Part shown: positions 50,087-60,900 of the stretch, in pieces
How positions within the stretch are numbered: the first letter of the stretch is position 1
Layout of the letters: each line of letters begins with the position of its first letter
DNA from: Diplodia intermedia
Taxonomy: Eukaryota > Ascomycota > Dothideomycetes > Botryosphaeriales > Botryosphaeriaceae
DNA: 64,000 bases
Assembly (NCBI GenBank): GCA_021495925.1
Contig: JAKEKT010000118.1
Coordinates: forward strand, 30,272-94,271
Reading direction: 5' to 3'
Position numbers and translations under genes: made by a program
Notes under the pieces: model-generated
What the model was told of the DNA's origin: nothing
Databases searched by the model: none
What the model saw: only the letters and a program-made list of their open reading frames with translations

Positions 50087-50536
50087 GATTGGGCGTGGTT
50101 CGGTCCGTGTCTGAGGGCGTGTGTGGCGTCTGCGAATTAGGCGAGGTCGCGGGGAAGGTCCGATATTGCGGGGATGTGTTGAAGCCCCGGAGAAAAAATA
50201 AAGGCGCGGACAATCAGGTAAGAAGTCCGGCGGTGATGACCCCGACAGCTGAGAGAGCGCGATAAAACGAAGGCGCGGGACCGGGGAAGCTAGGCACGGG
50301 CCAAAAGCAAAAAGAGGTGGGTGGCTTGATCCTCAGAGAGGTTGGAATCGGCGTCCTTTATGGCCAGTGCTGCTGGTGGTCGGAATTGGGAAACCGCGAT
50401 GCTCCGCACAACCGTTCCACTATCGCATGCCTGCGCTACGCAAAGTGGAAGTGCCAGAGGAGATCCAGGGCGAAGCGGGGACGATGAGGGTCTCCCGTCC
50501 GGCTCTCATTGGCGCAGTGTCGGTCCGACATGGCAT

Positions 50537-50550
50537 CGGCTCCGAATCGG
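50537..50550 (+). promoter_or_regulatory. Candidate Zn2Cys6 site, CGG-N8-CGG
   Basis: Reads CGGCTCCGAATCGG. CGG-N8-CGG is the spacing I know for AmyR, which controls amylolytic and alpha-glucosidase genes in Aspergillus. Further CGG triplets lie close by at 50521, 50551 and 50557. In GC-rich DNA such a pair can occur by chance, so this is only a candidate. Confidence 0.3.
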
Positions 50551-50939
50551 CGGATGCGGAGGCTGCCATTTGTCCAATGTCGGGCCGGGGTCCGTGTCAG
50601 CGCAGCTTCTCCGCGCTCCCTCCGCAAATCTGGGGTAACTCCACGCCAAGTCACCGCCCATCCAAGGCGATCAGGCGGCTCTTGTGACGCCTGCCGCGCC
50701 TTCCCGCCCGGTGCAGGCCTGACGGCCAAGCACAAGAGCATGGGCTGCTGCGTCGTTGACAGCCTATACAATTCGCGCAATCTCGGCCCGCTCTGGACTG
50801 CAGCGGAAAAAGCGGGCGTTTTTAGCCTCTCTCCCGCCCTTCTAGAGCCTGGTCGTCCGGTGGCGAGCCGCTTCCACGGGCTCCATCACGGCCGTCCTAC
50901 CCAAACCTGGCAGCTGTCGCTAAACACCATGCGCCGGCC

Positions 50940-50946
50940 TATATAG
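50940..50946 (+). promoter_or_regulatory. TATA box of the permease gene
   Basis: TATATAG in otherwise GC-rich DNA, 128 bp upstream of the ATG at 51074. Confidence 0.55.
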
Positions 50947-51073
50947 TTCCCCGGATTCCTCGCTCTGCATTGACTCCTGCACTCCGCAAGCTACCACCTC
51001 CCTACTCTGGCCGAGCTCTATCAATTCTCCTATCTCTTGCAGATTCTGCGGCACTCGATCTGTCTTCGCCAGC

Positions 51074-52878
51074 ATGACTGCCCGCCGGGAGAGCGCCTCC
51101 GAGCCCAAGGTCGTGGCCATGGGTGCCGACGAGATCCGCCAAATGTCCGTCAGCCACACTCACCTCGAGGACCTGGCTCGCGATGCCGCCAATGCCACCC
51201 ATGCCGAGCAGAAGATGAGCCTGTGGCAAGGTTGGTACCATCACACCATCGATCCCTTCACCGTGGTCTGACCATGACGCCACAGGTCTCAAGACATACC
51301 CCTACGCCGTGGGCTGGTCCGTCTTTTTGTCGACGTGCATTGTTATGGAGGGGTTCGACAAGGTGCTGATCAACAACCTGTATGCCTACGGGCCTTTCCA
51401 GAAGGCCTTTGGCGTGCAGCTGCCCGATGGCACCTATCAGCTCACTGCCGCATGGCAGTCGGCGATCAGCAACGCTGCCCTGATTGGTGAAATCATGGGA
51501 CTCCTGGTCAACGGCATTGCGGCCGAGCGGTTCGGATACAGGAAGACCATGATCGCCGCGCTGGCTGGCGTCATCGCCTTCATCTTCGTTGTCTTCTTCG
51601 CCGAGAACACCGTCACTCTGCTCATTGGCCAGATCCTGTGCGGGATTCCGTGGGGTGAGTTTCCCAACCGACGCTCACGTATCACTTGACTCTGACCAAC
51701 CCATCCCAGGTGTGTTCCAGACCATCACCACCACATACGCTGCCGAAGTGTGCCCCGTTGCCCTCCGCGCGTACTTGACCACGTACATCAACCTCTGCTG
51801 GGTCATCGGACAACTGATCGCGTCTTCGGTGCTCCGCGCCATGCTCAGCCGGAGCGACAAGTGGGGCTACAAGATCCCCTTCGCGCTGCAGTGGCTGTGG
51901 CCGATCCCCATCATCGTCGGGCTGTGCTACGCGCCGGAGTCGCCATGGTGGCTCATCCGCAAGGAGCGCCGCGACGACGCCAAGAAGGCGCTGCTCCGCC
52001 TCACGTCGTCGGCCAAGGACCCCAGCTTCAACGCGGACGAGACGGTGGCGATGATGGAGCTGACCAACGAGCTGGAGAAGGCGCACTCGGCCGGCACGTC
52101 GTACAGGGACTGCTTCACCCGGACGGACCTGCGGCGCACCGAGGTGGTCACGCTCACGTGGGCGATCCAGACGCTGTGCGGGGCGTGCAGCTTCATGGGC
52201 TTCTCGACCTACTTCTACCAGCAGGCGGGCATGAGCACGGAGCACAGCTTCACCATGTCGATGGCGCAGTACGCGCTCGGGGCGGTGGGCACGGTGTCGT
52301 CGTGGGCGCTGATGGGGTGGTGCGGGCGGCGCACGCTGTACCTGGCCGGGCAGGCGGGCATGTTCGTCCTGCTGGCCGCCATCGGCTGCCTGGGCGTCGT
52401 GTCGCGCACCAACGCGGCGGCGCAGTGGGCGGTCGGCAGCTGCCTGCTGGTGTACACGTTCGTCTACGACGCCACCGTCGGCCCCGTCTGCTACTCGCTC
52501 GTGTCGGAGCTCAGCTCCAACCGGCTGCGCGCGAAGACGGTCGTGCTCGCCCGCATCCTGTACAACGTCACCGGGCTCGTCAGCAACATCCTGACCCCGC
52601 GCATGCTCAACCCGTCCGCCTGGAACTGGGGCGCCAAGACGGGCTTCTTCTGGGCCGCCTCGTGTCTGCTGTGTGCCGTGTGGACGTACTTCCGGCTGCC
52701 CGAGCCCAAGGGCCGCACCTACGCCGAGATGGATGTGCTGTTCGAGCGGAAGGTGTCGGCGCGCAAGTTCAGGACCACGGTCGTGGACCAGTTCGTGGCT
52801 GGGACCGGGTCCACGAGCAGCTCGACGGTTGACAAGCAGGAGGTGAAGGTGCACGTCGAGAAGGTCGAGCACGCGTGA
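51074..52878 (+). CDS. MFS sugar transporter, alpha-glucoside (maltose) permease type
   Basis: Proton-coupled sugar porter of the major facilitator superfamily, plasma membrane, about 12 helices expected. Exons 51074-51230, 51286-51654 and 51710-52878; two 55-nt introns (GTTGGT...CACAG and GTGAGT...CCCAG), both phase 1; 564 residues. Family signs: a cytosolic N-terminus ending SLWQGLKTYPYAVGWS; FEGFDKVL-like VMEGFDKVLINN in helix 1; the ERFGYRKT loop between helices 2 and 3; ILCGIPWGVFQTITTTYAAE; PESPWWLIRK after helix 6; and a long cytosolic C-tail. This combination resembles MAL61/AGT1-type permeases more than hexose transporters. It is placed between a maltase and a Zn2Cys6 regulator, which supports uptake of maltose-like sugars. 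No damage seen. Confidence 0.9.
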
Positions 52879-53506
52879 GGTGGAGCGGAGTGGTGACGAG
52901 TCGGCCGAAAACATGATTTGACGAAGATCCGAGGCACAGCGTCTTTGCTTTTTTCTTTTTTCTCTCTGCTCATAATCTATATCACTATAGCCCTATTAGA
53001 GTGGGTCCTGCTGTTTCGCCACTCTCCAACCTACTTTGTAATCCACAGCTGTACAGTGATCGGAGCCACGTCCACGCTCAGGGGCTGATGCGTAAGCCCA
53101 CCACCGGAAGACGCGGATGGCTCTCATGAACAAGTCTGGCAAGAGTAAAATCCTGTGCACGCGGCTGTGCCGTCGAGTGTAATGCGGTCCTTACCGGACC
53201 ACTAAATCCGCGCGCCTATTTTCGGTGATGAGTCCCGATGCGGGCTGCAGGGGAGCAGGCCGCATGTGAAGGCTTCGCATGACAACAGCCCTAGACCGGG
53301 CGGATCGAGTGTCAGGAGACGAGAGATTTTCCAGCTGCAGAAAGGTCCAGCACCCATTGTGCAAGGCACAGCCGAGGCGTTTCCCCGCCGGGTTAGCGCA
53401 GTGCGGGAGCAGCCCTGGGAAGGAATGCCAAGGATGACGCGCGCTATTTAACCCACCTGCCAAAACCCTTCTCACCACCAGCCATACTGCCCCACATGTG
53501 TCAACC
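52879..53506. promoter_or_regulatory. Permease 3' flank and regulator promoter
   Basis: 628 bp. A TATA-like CTATTTAA at about 53444-53451 lies some 57 bp before the regulator ATG. Open frames here overlap one another without motifs. Confidence 0.5.
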
Positions 53507-55159
53507 ATGGATCCCGCCGCGGCTGCCAACCAACGACGCTCCCAGCAGGCCTGCGATGCGTGCCGCCGCCGCAAGGTCCGCTGCAACGGCCAGCCCCGCT
53601 GCCAGCAGTGCTCGCATCTGAACCTCAAGTGCATCTACACCTCGCCCACACGCGGCTCCTCCAGGAAACATGCCCAAGGCAGGGGCGCCGTCATCCAGTC
53701 CTACCGCAAGAGCACGAGCAAGTCTCATTCCCCCAACACCCCCCTCGAAGTCGCCCCCGCCCCAACCCCCGCGCCCACCTCTGCTCTGAGTCCAACCTCG
53801 GCCACCACTCTGGCCATCTCTCGGCCCTCTGCCACAGGACATCCGGACCCCTCCTTCTTCCTCGATCTGCTTCCCGAGTACCTCTCAGATGTCTACCCCG
53901 TGAGTCCGGTCGTCACTGAAGCCGACGTCCACGCCTGCGTCCAGCGCATGCACACCGACGACGAGGCCATCTCCTTCCTGTACATCTTCGCCGCCGTCAC
54001 CATCAACCTCGCCCGCGTCGACTTCCTGCAATGCATGCCCGGCATCCGCGAGCAGATAGCGACCCTCGTCCAGCGCTGCTTCGACCACCGCCCGCGCTTC
54101 CACCTCGCGCACAAGCCGACCCCGCTGGCAGTCATGACCAGCATCTTCATCGAGATCTGCCTGATGGGGCTGCAGCAGACGGACCTCGCGCTGCTGCACC
54201 TGCGCGAGGCGCAATCGCTCGTCAAGATGATGCACGTCGACGACGACAGCGGCGCGGGGCCGCTGAGCAGCCTCGGCGCGGCGGAGCGGGCCAAGTGGCA
54301 GCGGGCGTACTGGGAATGCTTCATCCACGAGCGCTTCTCGGCGCTGACGGACTGGGAGCCGGTGCTGCTGGACCCGCTGCCGGGCCCGCCCGCCCACGAC
54401 CCGTCCGTGTCGCCCGCGATCCAGCTCGGCTGGAACTACATCATCCAGACGTTCCTGCTCATCGACCGCCAGTTCGTCGACTACTGGCGCGGCGGCGACC
54501 GCGAGCGCATCCCGTCTGCCTGGATCACCGCCAAGCACCGCCAGCTCGACGACGAGCGCTGGCCCCGCGCAGAGCTGGCCGCCCTGCCCGCCATGCAGCA
54601 GGCCGACATCCTCATCACCCGCCAGTGGCTGCGCACCATGCTGTGGCAGATGGCCATCTCGAGCATGCTGCTGGCCATTGACGTCCCGCCGGCGGAGCCG
54701 CTGCAGCTTCCGCCGCCGCCGCCGTCGTCGTGTGCGCTGGAAGATGGTGGTGGTGGGCCGGTCGACGATATTGCCTCGTCGACGCCGCCGCCGACGAACC
54801 TGTCCCTCACGATGCCGCTGCGGCTGTCGAGCGAGCTGCGGCTGTGCATCACGCACCTGTCGCCCCAGGCGGTCGGCATCCACGGCAGCGGCATCCTTCA
54901 CAAGCTGTTCGAGATCACGAACTCCATCCTCGACGTCGTCATCAACCTGCCGCAGGCGCCCACCGAGGACACGCTGCAGCGCGTCGACGACGTCTTGTTC
55001 CTCAAGACGTTTCTGTTCTCCTTCCCCCGCATCGATCCAAAGCACAAGAGGATCTTGAATCAGAAGTTTGAGAAGATTAAGGAGCTGTATCCCGGCATGG
55101 AGGAGATTCAGATGTTGGTTGCGAGTCCGCTGAGTACGGTGGCGTCGTGGGGCGAGTGA
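53507..55159 (+). CDS. Zn2Cys6 (Gal4-type) transcription regulator
   Basis: Nuclear DNA-binding regulator, intronless, 550 residues from the ATG at 53507 (context ACCATGG). The binuclear zinc cluster lies at residues 17-43: CDACRRRKVRCNGQPRCQQC followed by SHLNLKC, a perfect Cx2Cx6Cx5Cx2Cx6C. A basic Ser/Lys linker, then a Pro/Thr/Ser-rich stretch (about 75-110), leads into the fungal-specific regulatory domain (about 115-400, including ISFLYIFAAVTINLARVD and KWQRAYWECFIHERF). The C-terminal half has a Pro-rich insert near residue 405-430. Adjacent to a permease and maltase, it probably controls them, like MalR or AmyR in Aspergillus or MAL63 in yeast; that is inference from position. Confidence 0.9.
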   Translation: MDPAAAANQRRSQQACDACRRRKVRCNGQPRCQQCSHLNLKCIYTSPTRGSSRKHAQGRGAVIQSYRKSTSKSHSPNTPLEVAPAPTPAPTSALSPTSATTLAISRPSATGHPDPSFFLDLLPEYLSDVYPVSPVVTEADVHACVQRMHTDDEAISFLYIFAAVTINLARVDFLQCMPGIREQIATLVQRCFDHRPRFHLAHKPTPLAVMTSIFIEICLMGLQQTDLALLHLREAQSLVKMMHVDDDSGAGPLSSLGAAERAKWQRAYWECFIHERFSALTDWEPVLLDPLPGPPAHDPSVSPAIQLGWNYIIQTFLLIDRQFVDYWRGGDRERIPSAWITAKHRQLDDERWPRAELAALPAMQQADILITRQWLRTMLWQMAISSMLLAIDVPPAEPLQLPPPPPSSCALEDGGGGPVDDIASSTPPPTNLSLTMPLRLSSELRLCITHLSPQAVGIHGSGILHKLFEITNSILDVVINLPQAPTEDTLQRVDDVLFLKTFLFSFPRIDPKHKRILNQKFEKIKELYPGMEEIQMLVASPLSTVASWGE

Positions 55160-56006
55160 GGGTGGCGGATGGGATGATGGGGGTGGCGAGATGCTTCTGT
55201 CTTTTTATTATTCTGTCTTTCTGCTGCCTGGTTTTTTTTTTTTTTTGGTGAATTGGTTACGGATGAACTCTACCGCGTCGATGGGAGGTGGGAGGCAACA
55301 ATGCACATACGGGACGGGCACACTTAGAGATATCCATGCTTCAACGAAAAAAAAGCAACACACTCCTGATCCAAACTTTGTTTATCTGTTCCTGTCCAAT
55401 AGCACCATCACCGGTTGTCTGATGCCATACGACCATTTCTTTGCCCATGAAAAACAACGTGTGCCGCCCGACGCTCGATTTTTTCTACGATTTCTGTTGT
55501 GTTGGGGTGTATATTTTCGGTTTGGCTAGCGTACTACGGTTGCCGAGTTCCTTCTCACTGAGAAGTAGAGGGTGAACCGTGGTACTCGGCCTTAGAAGGC
55601 AAGTGGTTATTGAGTAATACAAACCGTTATATACATATATTTCGTGGGGGGAAAATGCATCAGCGCACTCGGATTTCCAAGCTCGGCGACATCAGAACAG
55701 AATATCCACCACGAATCTCTCACAGGGTAGCAGCGGTGGGGTCTGTTCTGGAATGGTGACGAATTAGGAAACCTGGGAATTATGTTGGGCCAATCGGATA
55801 GTACACTCGGACGCTGTTCGTAATCGGTTTCAATAGGCGGCGTTGAGGTGGGTAGACTTCATCACGACCACGGCGCCAGCCCTACCTGGGTGCGAAGGTG
55901 TGAAGCCCAATGGCCCAAGATAAAAAAAAAGTCTACATAAACCGACTTCCGTACTCCTTGTAATCCCAACACCAGCCCTCTCTCCCTCCTTGGAGTCCAA
56001 TCCGAA
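55160..56006. other. Intergenic spacer, no gene seen
   Basis: 847 bp with a poly-T run near 55230 and a normal base mix. It holds the 3' end of the regulator transcript and the promoter of the first secreted-protein gene. Open frames lack motifs. Confidence 0.5.
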
Positions 56007-56565
56007 ATGCGTTTGTCCACCGCCATCGCTCTCCTCTGCGCCGCCGCGGCGAGCGCCGCCACCATCAAGCCCACCCATCGTGTCTCCGTCCCTGGCTGGT
56101 GGCTCTGGACAAAGTCGGACCAAACGACTGTCGTTCGCTTCACGATCGAGAACGACGACCCCAAGAAGCCCAAGTACAATTGCGAAGGCGAGGAGGCCGA
56201 CCTCAAGAACAACGGCCTTGTGCAATGCTTCCGCGACGAAAACACCGAGAGCTCCATCCCGATAACCACGTACTGGTTCGGTCTCTCTCACGAAACGCTT
56301 CTCAGCAACCAAGATTACAACTTGACCTTGTATCAAGCGATCGGGAGGAAGTAAGTGACGTGCTCGTTCCCCATTGCTCGGGGAGGGGAGGGGACGGAAG
56401 GAGTGAGGCCGTGCGTGTGGAAGCTGACGGAGTTTTGTTGCGAATAGGCCCACGTACCGGACTTTCGATTCGGTGTCGGGTATCGGGCCCCTTACCTGCT
56501 ACTCATCGGCCAGAGCGCCAGGCCAAGGCTGCCATTATGCGCAGAAAATCACCATGTTCCTCTAG
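56007..56565 (+). CDS. Small secreted cysteine protein 1 (153 aa)
   Basis: Exons 56007-56350 and 56448-56565 (stop TAG), intron 97 nt (GTAAGT...ATAG, phase 2), 153 residues. The signal peptide is MRLSTAIALLCAAAASA, cut before ATIKP. The mature part has four cysteines at residues 59, 74, 132 and 143, enough for two disulfides, and one NLT sequon. The spacing (14 residues, 57 residues, 10 residues) and length resemble the Alt a 1 beta-barrel family of fungal secreted proteins, which is a suggestion from pattern only. It is paralogous to the next gene: same signal-peptide start, same length, same intron place and phase, and a shared YxFGL then YxLT block. Function is unknown; extracellular or effector-like roles are common for such proteins. 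Confidence 0.8.
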
Positions 56566-56901
56566 TAAGGAAGTTGGAGGAGGTGTGTTTGCATTCGTAG
56601 CTGCCAAGCAATACATTACCAATTCAAGAATCGAATTTGTCGTTTCTCGGCCTCAACTTCGGCTCCGCTATGGCCAGGTGGCTCGAACAGCCCTTGCACA
56701 GACTATGTTGTAGAGAAGACTGGTTCGGTCGAGTGGAGATGGCGATGGCCAAGCACTGGATTGGATATGCGGACGACCATGGTGCCACGGCTTGTTGAGT
56801 GTGGCCGCACTAACCATGGAAGCCCTACCCAGCCCTATCAATCTCTATATAACCAACAGGCGTGTGCTGCAATCCCGAGAACCTCGTCAAACCCCGTCAA
56901 A
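56566..56901. promoter_or_regulatory. Spacer with TATA box of secreted protein 2
   Basis: 336 bp between the tandem paralogues. TATATAA at 56846-56852 lies 50 bp before the ATG at 56902. Confidence 0.55.
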
Positions 56902-57420
56902 ATGCGTTTGTCTACTGCCATCGCGCTCCTCGGCGGCGCCGCCGCCATCACTGCCGACGACCCCAAGCCCGTCGAGCACTATTACATGGGGCCACTCGTC
57001 ATCTACGACAACACCAAGGACGCAATCGATTTCGCCATGTTCACGCTCCCGAGGGTCGACGTCATGTGTTTCGGCAACCGCACCCAGCTCGCTGAGGGCA
57101 CCGGCGGATGCAATAACGGCAAATACCGGTTCGGCCTCGCCGGCAGCCTCAACGGCGGCTGGAGGGAGTACAGCCTGACCGTATGGAAGGGGGCGTTCGA
57201 CACGAGGCATAACATGAAGTAAGTGACCTGCTTCTCTCTTCTGAATATTGGAGCTGACTGCTTTGTTGCAAACAGTGTGACTCTCTGGGGCGAGGTGAAG
57301 TTCAGGCCCGCCAATTGCCAAACCTTTGGAACCTATGGTGGAACCGACTGGGGCAAGCACATGTTCTGCATTCATGGGTACAATAAGCCGCCTATGGGTC
57401 TCCCTCTTTATGTAGAATAG
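56902..57420 (+). CDS. Small secreted cysteine protein 2 (153 aa)
   Basis: Exons 56902-57218 and 57276-57420 (stop TAG), intron 57 nt (GTAAGT...ACAG, phase 2), 153 residues. The signal peptide is MRLSTAIALLGGAAAITA. Cysteines are at residues 56, 70, 120 and 137, with NRT and NVT sequons. It aligns with secreted protein 1 around the first cysteine pair and the block YRFGL...REYSLTVW (YWFGL...QDYNLTLY in protein 1). Elsewhere the mature sequences have diverged strongly although the signal peptides are nearly the same for ten residues. This points to an old tandem duplication, or one with fast divergence. Same Alt a 1-like suggestion and same uncertainty. Confidence 0.8.
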
Positions 57421-57904
57421 CTCTTTTACGTCGGTACGTCGGCGAGGAAGCTAGAGGAGATGGATTTGCATCATGAGCGGATGACATGAATGCCATTCGC
57501 TTGGAGTTGTTTAGAGAAACGGAAATTGAGTCAACGGAATGAATGCCACGCGTTCCCGCGGGAGAGGAAACGTCTCCCCAAAGGCCGACGCCGAGAGGCG
57601 AAACAATAATGATGGTTGAGAGCGTGTGCAAGTGAGACGATGTGTGGACGGCTGGTGAGATGACGATGATCCGATAGGGCGGACGGTGATGACGATGATA
57701 GGGAGGACAGCGATGACGATGGTGCAGATCGAGGAACGGCGGGTGCGAGGCGAGCGGCAGCTACTTAGTCGGACCCTGGTGCCTGGCGCGCCAAGACCGG
57801 AGTTGACGCGTGGGCTTTTGTGGGAGCTCTCCATTGCCCGCGGCCGCGACGACTCGGGACTGCGCAATGCGCCGAGCTGAGCTGTGACATCTCCCTGATG
57901 CACC
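57421..57904. promoter_or_regulatory. Spacer upstream of DOP1
   Basis: 484 bp holding the 3' end of the secreted-protein gene and the DOP1 promoter. It includes a patch of degenerate GATGAC-type repeats (about 57655-57725). No gene seen. Confidence 0.5.
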
Positions 57905-60900
57905 ATGTCGCTTGATCCGCAGTCGCACGCCCGCGCTGCCTCGCCCTCCAGCTCCGGCCGCCAATCGCCCGCGGTGCGCTCGCCTCGACGCCCACTCGAG
58001 GACGGTATGTACGTCGTGCGCTGGAGCTCCACCAAGCTTCGCGAAAGCTGCCAGCCCCCGCTCACCCATGCCTGCAGCTCCCGTCAAGAAGGACAAGGCC
58101 TTCCGCCGCTACGAGTCCAACGTCGAGCGCGCCCTCGCCCTGTTCGACACCCCGCAGCAAGAATGGGCTGACTACATTTCCTTTCTGGGCCGCCTGTTGA
58201 AGGTACGCCCACGCCCGGCCCCGACCCGCCACGCTGCTCACCTGTTGCAGGCCATCCAGACGCACCCCCAAGACGTGCCCCATGTCCCCCACAGCGCCAC
58301 CATCGCCACCCGCTTGGCCCAATGCCTGAATCCCTCACTGCCCTCGGGTGTGCACCAGAAAGCCCTCGAGGTCTACGCCTACATCTTCTCCATTCTCAAG
58401 GTCAGCCGCGCCCACATTGCGCTCCGAGGCATTGGCTCACCCCTCTAGAACTCCGCCCTCTCCCGCAATCTCCACGTCTATTTCCCAGGCCTCGCCTCCG
58501 TCCTGTCCTTCGCCTCGCTCTCCGTCCGCCCCGCCTTTCTCTCCCTCATCGAGACCTACGTCCTCGCCGTCGACGCCCAGGCGCTACGACCCGCCCTCAA
58601 ATCAATAATACTGTGCCTTTTGCCCGGCTTGGAAGATGAGACCGCCGAGGACTTTGAGCGCATCCTGCACATTGTGGACAAGCTGCGGTTTACAATAAGT
58701 GGTGACGAGGCGCGCAAGAATGACGGTGCTGGCGACGCGCAGGACTCCTACTTCTGGCAGTGCTTCTTCCTGGCCACCATCACCAATGCTCCCCGCCGCC
58801 AAGGAGCCCTCGCCTATCTCGTTCGAAGGTTACCGCAGTTCGGAACAAAGCAGAGACGGAATTCGGTAGTCACCACGGAGGACGATGATGTGCCCGCAGA
58901 GGCGCTGTCCATGGCCGCAGAGGCTGCAATTGCGCCGGAGCCGGGCTTGCTGATTAGGTGTTTTGCTGCGGGTCTTGGTGACACCCAACTCCTGGTCCAA
59001 AGAGGGTACTTGGACCTCCTGGTCAACTCGTTGCCGCTGCATTCCGAAGTTCTCCAAGTGCGCATCGATGGGAAGGATCTGGAACGACTGGTATCGGCCG
59101 CCGCCGGCGTTGTCACGAGAAGGGACATGAGCCTGAACCGGAGACTTTGGTCGTGGTTCCTGGGACCCGACCCTGGTCCCGACGGTGACGGGGCGGATGG
59201 GCAAGCGGATCCCACGAGCCCCGTGGATGACGTCAACACACATCACGCCGTATATTTCCAGAGATATGGCTTGAAACCTCTGACGAATGGAATCATGTCC
59301 ATGATCAACACTCGCGACCAATCTCCCGCTGCACATGCAAAGCCTTTCCGAGTTTGCTTGTCTCTGATGGATCGGTGGGAGGTGGGCGGACTCCTTGTTC
59401 CGTCTGTATTTCTGCCGCTCCTGGAAAGTGCTCGTAATTACGGCGAATCGACCAGCAAGGAGAACTTCGAGGAGGTATTACGTAGTGCCAGCATCTTCTT
59501 CGATGGCGTGGAAAGCGGACTCATCTGGGGCAAGTTGTTCGAACTCCTGGATGAGGCTATGCCAGAAAATATCAAAGATCGCGGCGAGGTGTTGCAGAAG
59601 TTGAAGCTCGCCAAGTTCATCATCACTCGGTTCAACATCCGGGAAGAGGAGATGTTGCTCCATCACATTCCTTTGGTAGCCTGTGCTACGCTTCTAATGC
59701 TCAACCACACCCCACCTTCAGCCAACAATCAAAATGCTACGGAGAATTCCATCTTGACAACGAAGCTGGAAATTGTGGACATTCTGGTCCAGAGTATATC
59801 CGACCGCGCACTCGTTGACAAGGGTTCTGAGGACAAGGCTACGCCCAGCGTTGAACTCGTACGAGCATTCTATAACGAACAGCAAGGAAATCTCGAAACG
59901 AAAGGCGCTCCGTGCTCCTTTGTCCAGCTGAGAGATTCGTTATTGAAAGAGACAGTAACCTTCTTCATCCACTCTCTCCGTGCCAGCACTTCCGACTTCA
60001 TGAAAGAGACCAGCACAAAACTGCTCTCTAGCATCCTGTCAAGAGTCTCTGATGCGACTGTTGTCAGCAGTAAGGATCTGTTGGCGGCATTCGAAGACGC
60101 CATCAGAGTGGAGAAGTCCCATGGTTCCGAACACTGTATCCCTTTCTCTTCAATCGTCGCCGTCACGACAATAATGACGGCATTCCAACCCAGCAACGTG
60201 TCACCCACTTTCTTCCCGCCCGAGCGCATGCCGGATCTTGTGAATTCCTTAGTGGTGTCCATCTGGTATTACCTATCTCCTTTCCGACCAAAGTACCATG
60301 TCGAGGCAGTACGGTGCTTGTGGCAACTCCAGGCCATGACCGCATCAGACCATCTCGTTGAAGCTGCCGTGACTTCACTGATGACGCAGGCCACAAGAAA
60401 TGCCACCAAGTCCGGTTCAGCAGATGCGGCCGATGCTGGCCGCCGCTTGGCAGTACTCTGGACCCATACGATTCACGAACAGAACCAACAAGCCCAGAAA
60501 CCCAGCAGACTTTCCAGACGAACGAGCGGCTTGCCGGTTCTGAGCGGCCTTAACGGTTTGGTGGGTGGCTACCAATCCGTTCTGACTCGGCCACTCTTCT
60601 TGCTCCTGGACGCTCTGGCAGAGGAAGGCACTGAACTCTTCTTCTATGTCCGGACCTGGCTTCAGGATCTGCCCAGTTTGAATCGCGTCTTTGACATAAT
60701 CATGTCTCATCTTCAAAGTCTCCACTGCATCAAGTACCAATCAACAGATCGATTGGAGGCGTCAGCCTCTCGGCCTCCTGTTCTGATAGACGACTCGAAG
60801 GAGTGTCTATACCACATGCAACAGCTGCTCAATATCTTTCGTTGGTCTTCCGATCATACCTGGGTTGTCCTCTCCAAAGACTACGTCCCAGTCATGGACC

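Larger units (their letters stand above)
50087..51073. promoter_or_regulatory. Shared divergent promoter of maltase and permease
   Basis: About 1 kb between the two divergent start codons, a layout that suits co-regulation of a sugar-utilisation pair. It contains a TATA box 128 bp before the permease ATG and a Zn2Cys6-type CGG pair (both listed separately). Open frames here lack motifs. Confidence 0.6.

Noticed and set aside
49359..50213. 284-codon minus-strand frame spanning the maltase 5' region, with an ATG just after the TAA
   Set aside because: It is another reading frame giving Arg/Pro-rich sequence; the conserved GH13 sequence is in the frame starting at 50086.
55191..55529. 112-codon plus-strand frame after the regulator
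   Set aside because: Covers a poly-T stretch in the 3' flank, with no domain and no conserved start context.
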